Notes under the pieces: generated by a model
The model's database searches: none
What the model was told of the DNA's origin: nothing
The model's input: the letters and a program-made list of their open reading frames with translations, nothing else
Made by a program: the position numbers and the translations under genes
Part shown: positions 4,952 through 7,505 of the stretch, in pieces
Layout: each line of letters starts with the position of its first letter
Position numbering within the stretch: position 1 is the first letter of the stretch
DNA from: Hydrogenophilales bacterium RIFOXYD1_FULL_62_11
GTDB taxonomy: Bacteria; Pseudomonadota; Gammaproteobacteria; Burkholderiales; Thiobacillaceae
DNA length: 7,505 nt
Reading direction: 5' to 3'
Assembly: GCA_001802655.1 (NCBI GenBank)
Contig: MGZO01000049.1
Span: forward strand, 2,860 to 10,364

Positions 4952-5998
4952 TCAGAACCAGAAACGCACGCCGGCAACCCAGCGTGTTTCATCCGTTTTT
5001 TCGCCCGCAGCGCGGGCCAGATCGGCGGTCTTGCCGAATTTCTCGACGCGTTCCACGCCTATATAGGGTGCGAACTGGCGTGTGAATTCGTATCTCAGAC
5101 GCAGGCCCGCCACGCCGTCGGAAAGACCGCTGCCGATACCCAGGGCCTCGTCACTTTTTCCGTAGGCGTTGATTTCTAGGCGCGGCTGCAAGACAAGCTT
5201 CTGCGTGAGCAGCAACTCGTATTCCGCACCCAGGCGGAACGCGGTTCTTCCGTTGTCGCCGACATAGGCCGCCGCATCGACCTCGAACCAGTAGGGTGCG
5301 AGGCCCTGCACACCGAAGGCCAGCCAGCCGCGATCGGGGCCCACGCCGCTGTCGTAGCGCACGCCCAGCTGCGTATCCCAAAACGTGGCAATGGCATGAC
5401 CCCAGAGCAGCTCGGTGCGGGCTTCCTGCAGCTTGCCCTTGTCATAATCGCCTTCCGCCTTGATGACCAGCCGGTCGTAGTTGCGCCCGAACCAGGCCTG
5501 GGCTTCGTAGGCGATGGCATTCCCCTCGCGCGTGTCCACGCGCTCCAGACGGTCAACCAGCAGGCTGCCGAAGCTGTGCTCATCGGCAAGACGAAGCTGG
5601 CGAGGTCCAGGGAGGGCGTATTTACCGCTGTCTAGGGTGTAGCCACCCGAGTAGGCATGCGGGTCGCGTGCGTCGGGCGGGGCAGCCCCCCCCTGCATGT
5701 TCATTTCGCCATGATCCATTGCCGCCGTACCCTGCTGCGGTGCTGACGGGTTGCCATGATCCATGCCCGGCATTTCAACGGCGGTTTGCGTCTTTTCCGG
5801 TTTCATACCGCTGTGGTCCATTGCCGGCATCGCATCCTGGGCCGCCGGGGGCTGGACCGCGTCAGGGGATGGCAAACCCTGATGCTGAGCATGATCCATC
5901 GTCTCGGCGGCGGGACTGGTTTGCGCCCAGACAGGCGTCACTCCAAGGCCGATGATTGCCATTGCAAGTACATTCATTCGCTTGTTTGTCATCTTCAT
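4952..5998 (-). CDS. copB: Outer-membrane copper resistance protein CopB
   Basis: The 348-residue product begins at the ATG at 5998 behind AGAGGA. The longer frame to 6202 is not used because it overlaps copA in another frame. The signal peptide covers about residues 1-25 (cut near VWA-QT). Residues about 30-110 form a low-complexity linker with repeated Met/His copper-binding motifs (MDHAQH, MPAMDHSGM, MPGMDHG, MDHGEMNM). From about residue 118 a CopB domain of amphipathic strands follows (SFGSLLVDRLE, then AYEAQAWFGRNYDRLVIKAEG, and APYIGVERVEKFG). It ends in the aromatic residue Phe (GVRFWF), as outer-membrane barrels do. CopB/PcoB binds copper at the outer membrane and works with CopA. 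Length is within the family's usual range. It lies 23 bases after copA and 47 before the cupredoxin gene. Confidence 0.95.
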   Translation of the reverse strand: MKMTNKRMNVLAMAIIGLGVTPVWAQTSPAAETMDHAQHQGLPSPDAVQPPAAQDAMPAMDHSGMKPEKTQTAVEMPGMDHGNPSAPQQGTAAMDHGEMNMQGGAAPPDARDPHAYSGGYTLDSGKYALPGPRQLRLADEHSFGSLLVDRLERVDTREGNAIAYEAQAWFGRNYDRLVIKAEGDYDKGKLQEARTELLWGHAIATFWDTQLGVRYDSGVGPDRGWLAFGVQGLAPYWFEVDAAAYVGDNGRTAFRLGAEYELLLTQKLVLQPRLEINAYGKSDEALGIGSGLSDGVAGLRLRYEFTRQFAPYIGVERVEKFGKTADLARAAGEKTDETRWVAGVRFWF

Positions 5999-6021
5999 AT
6001 TCCTCTCGTTGCTGTCGGCGC

Positions 6022-7505
6022 TCACGCCACCACCACTTGACGGAACATGCCCGCATCCATATGCAGGAGCAGGTGGCAGTGCCAGGCCCAGCGGCCGAGG
6101 GCGTCCGCGCTGACCAGGAAGCTGACACGCTGTGCCGGCTGCACGTTGATGGTGTGCTTGCGCGCCAGGAACTGCCCATCCGGGCTTTCCAGTTCGCTCC
6201 ACATCCCGTGCATGTGCATGGGGTGGGTCATCATGGTGTCGTTGTGGAGAATGATGCGCACCCGTTCGCCATACCGGAAATGCACAGGCGTGGATTTCCC
6301 GAACTCGAGTCCGTCGAGCGACCAGGCATATCGCTCCATGTTGCCGGTCAGATGCAGCTCGATCTCGCGCTCCGCACCGCGCGGATCGATCGGCCCGCCT
6401 ATCGTGTGGAGATCGGCGTAGGTCAGCACGCGGCGGCCGTTGTTGCGTAGGCCAATCCCGGGGTCATCCAGATTGGTGCGCGCCATATCCACCCGCATGT
6501 CGGTGCTCGGGCCATATTCGGTTTTCGCGTGGCGCGCCTGCGTACTCGGCTTGGCCAGTTTTCCGCCGATGGCCATTCCGTCTGGCATGGCGTGCTTGCT
6601 GTGGTCCATGGCCATTGCCCCGTGATCCATGCCGCTCATGCCGGCCATCCCGTTCATGCCGCCGGAACTACCGTGTTCCATACCGGCCATGCCGCCGCCT
6701 ATGTCGCCCATCATGTCAGCCATGGTCAACCATTCGGGCTTGTCCGGTTCCGGTACCGTGGCAGCCAGCCCCTGACGGGTAGCAAGCGTGCCGCGCGCGA
6801 AGCCGGTGCGATCCATCGACTGCGCGAAGATCGTGTAGGCGTCATCCCTGGGGGTGACGATCACGTCGTAGGTTTCGGCCACCCCGATGCGGATCTCATC
6901 CACCGTCACCGGCTCGACGTCCTGGCCGTCGGCCTGCACCACGGTCATCTTCAGCCCTGGAATGCGCACGTCGAAGAACGTCATCGCGCCGGAGTTGATC
7001 AAACGCAGCCGCACGCGCTCGCCCGGGCGGAACAGCCCGGTCCAGTTACCGGCCGGGGTGGTGCCGTTAACGAGATAGGTGTAGGTGTATGCCGAGATGT
7101 CGGCCAGATCGGTCGGGTTCATGCGCATCTCGTTCCACATCTTGCGCTTGTCGAACGCTGCCTTGTATCCGTCGCGCGAGACGTCGCGAAAGAAATCGAC
7201 GACCGTTGGCTGATTGAAATTGTAGTAGTCGCTTTGCATCTTGAGCTTGGCGAAGACGCGCATCGGATCTTCGTCGGTCCAGTCCGACAGCTGCACGACG
7301 TAGTCGCGATCCGCCTGAATCGTCTCGCCGCCGGCCGCTTCGATGACGATGGCGCCGTACATGCCGGTCTGCTCCTGCATGCCGGAGTGCGAGTGGTACC
7401 AGTAGGTGCCGGTCTGCTCCACCTTGAAGCGGTAGGTGAAGGTTTCTCCTGGCGGGATGCCCTTGAAGCTGATTCCCGGCACCCCGTCCATCTCGAATGG
7501 CAAGA
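6022..7505 (-). CDS. copA: Multicopper oxidase CopA, C-terminal part
   Basis: The frame is open at the right edge and gives the last 493 residues of a protein usually near 600. CopA/PcoA is a periplasmic laccase-like oxidase that turns Cu(I) into the less toxic Cu(II) and binds extra copper. Numbering from the window edge, the trinuclear-site motif HSH is at residues 37-39 (TYWYHSHSGMQEQTGMYG). The HxxHxH motif is at 427-432 (HPMHMHG). The HCHxxxHxxxxM motif is at 475-486, including the type 1 ligands Cys476, His481 and Met486. The first HxH motif and the Tat signal would be beyond the window. A Met/His-rich insert spans about 261-310 (MADMMGDIGGGMAGMEHG and on, then MDHGAMAMDHSKHAM), as known for CopA and thought to bind Cu(I). 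copB follows 23 bases downstream. Confidence 0.96.
   Translation of the reverse strand, partial: LPFEMDGVPGISFKGIPPGETFTYRFKVEQTGTYWYHSHSGMQEQTGMYGAIVIEAAGGETIQADRDYVVQLSDWTDEDPMRVFAKLKMQSDYYNFNQPTVVDFFRDVSRDGYKAAFDKRKMWNEMRMNPTDLADISAYTYTYLVNGTTPAGNWTGLFRPGERVRLRLINSGAMTFFDVRIPGLKMTVVQADGQDVEPVTVDEIRIGVAETYDVIVTPRDDAYTIFAQSMDRTGFARGTLATRQGLAATVPEPDKPEWLTMADMMGDIGGGMAGMEHGSSGGMNGMAGMSGMDHGAMAMDHSKHAMPDGMAIGGKLAKPSTQARHAKTEYGPSTDMRVDMARTNLDDPGIGLRNNGRRVLTYADLHTIGGPIDPRGAEREIELHLTGNMERYAWSLDGLEFGKSTPVHFRYGERVRIILHNDTMMTHPMHMHGMWSELESPDGQFLARKHTINVQPAQRVSFLVSADALGRWAWHCHLLLHMDAGMFRQVVVA

Noticed and set aside
5956..6450. Plus-strand open frame across the copA/copB junction
   Set aside because: It is a shadow of copA on the opposite strand, whose copper-ligand motifs are unmistakable.

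Overview
The window is part of a bacterial copper-resistance island. It is GC-rich and most genes lie on the minus strand. Copper genes of the PcoA/CopA and CopB type, with GC-rich codon choice, point to a proteobacterium. The fragment of an exosortase-family protein at the left edge fits a betaproteobacterium or an environmental gammaproteobacterium. No taxon can be fixed from the sequence alone.

Layout from right to left, in the direction of minus-strand transcription. Unit 1 (7505 to 4392) holds the C-terminal four fifths of the multicopper oxidase CopA, the outer-membrane protein CopB, and a secreted type 1 cupredoxin. Gaps are 23 and 47 bases, so it reads as one operon. A plus-strand gene for a five-cysteine 72-residue protein (4093-4311) sits between the two minus-strand units. 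Unit 2 (3853 to about 780) starts at a likely copper-responsive promoter. It holds a DUF411/CopG-type CxCC protein, a CusF-like Cu(I) chaperone, a methionine-rich secreted protein, a SHOCT-domain membrane protein, an unrecognised exported protein, a frameshifted DUF5676 membrane protein, the C-terminal stub of a copper P1B-ATPase fused to a DUF2934 segment, and a 41-residue membrane peptide.

The distal end of unit 2 is decaying. The ATPase has lost its whole N-terminal and catalytic part, and the gene next to it carries a frameshift. Left of this is a stretch of about 570 bases with no credible gene (204-779), then the start of an exosortase-family gene (203 to 1). That probably marks the border between the island and older chromosome.

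Together the intact products act outside the cytoplasm: CopA oxidises Cu(I), CopB and the Met-rich proteins bind copper at the envelope, CusF-like and DUF411 proteins handle periplasmic copper, and the cupredoxin binds or shuttles it. The window shows no intact inner-membrane exporter and no regulator gene. A direct/inverted repeat at 3910-3934, next to a possible -35 box, is a good candidate site for a CopR/CusR-type response regulator. The most unusual items are the cysteine-rich plus-strand gene with its ribosome-binding site in a perfect inverted repeat, the ATPase-DUF2934 remnant, and the unrecognised secreted protein.
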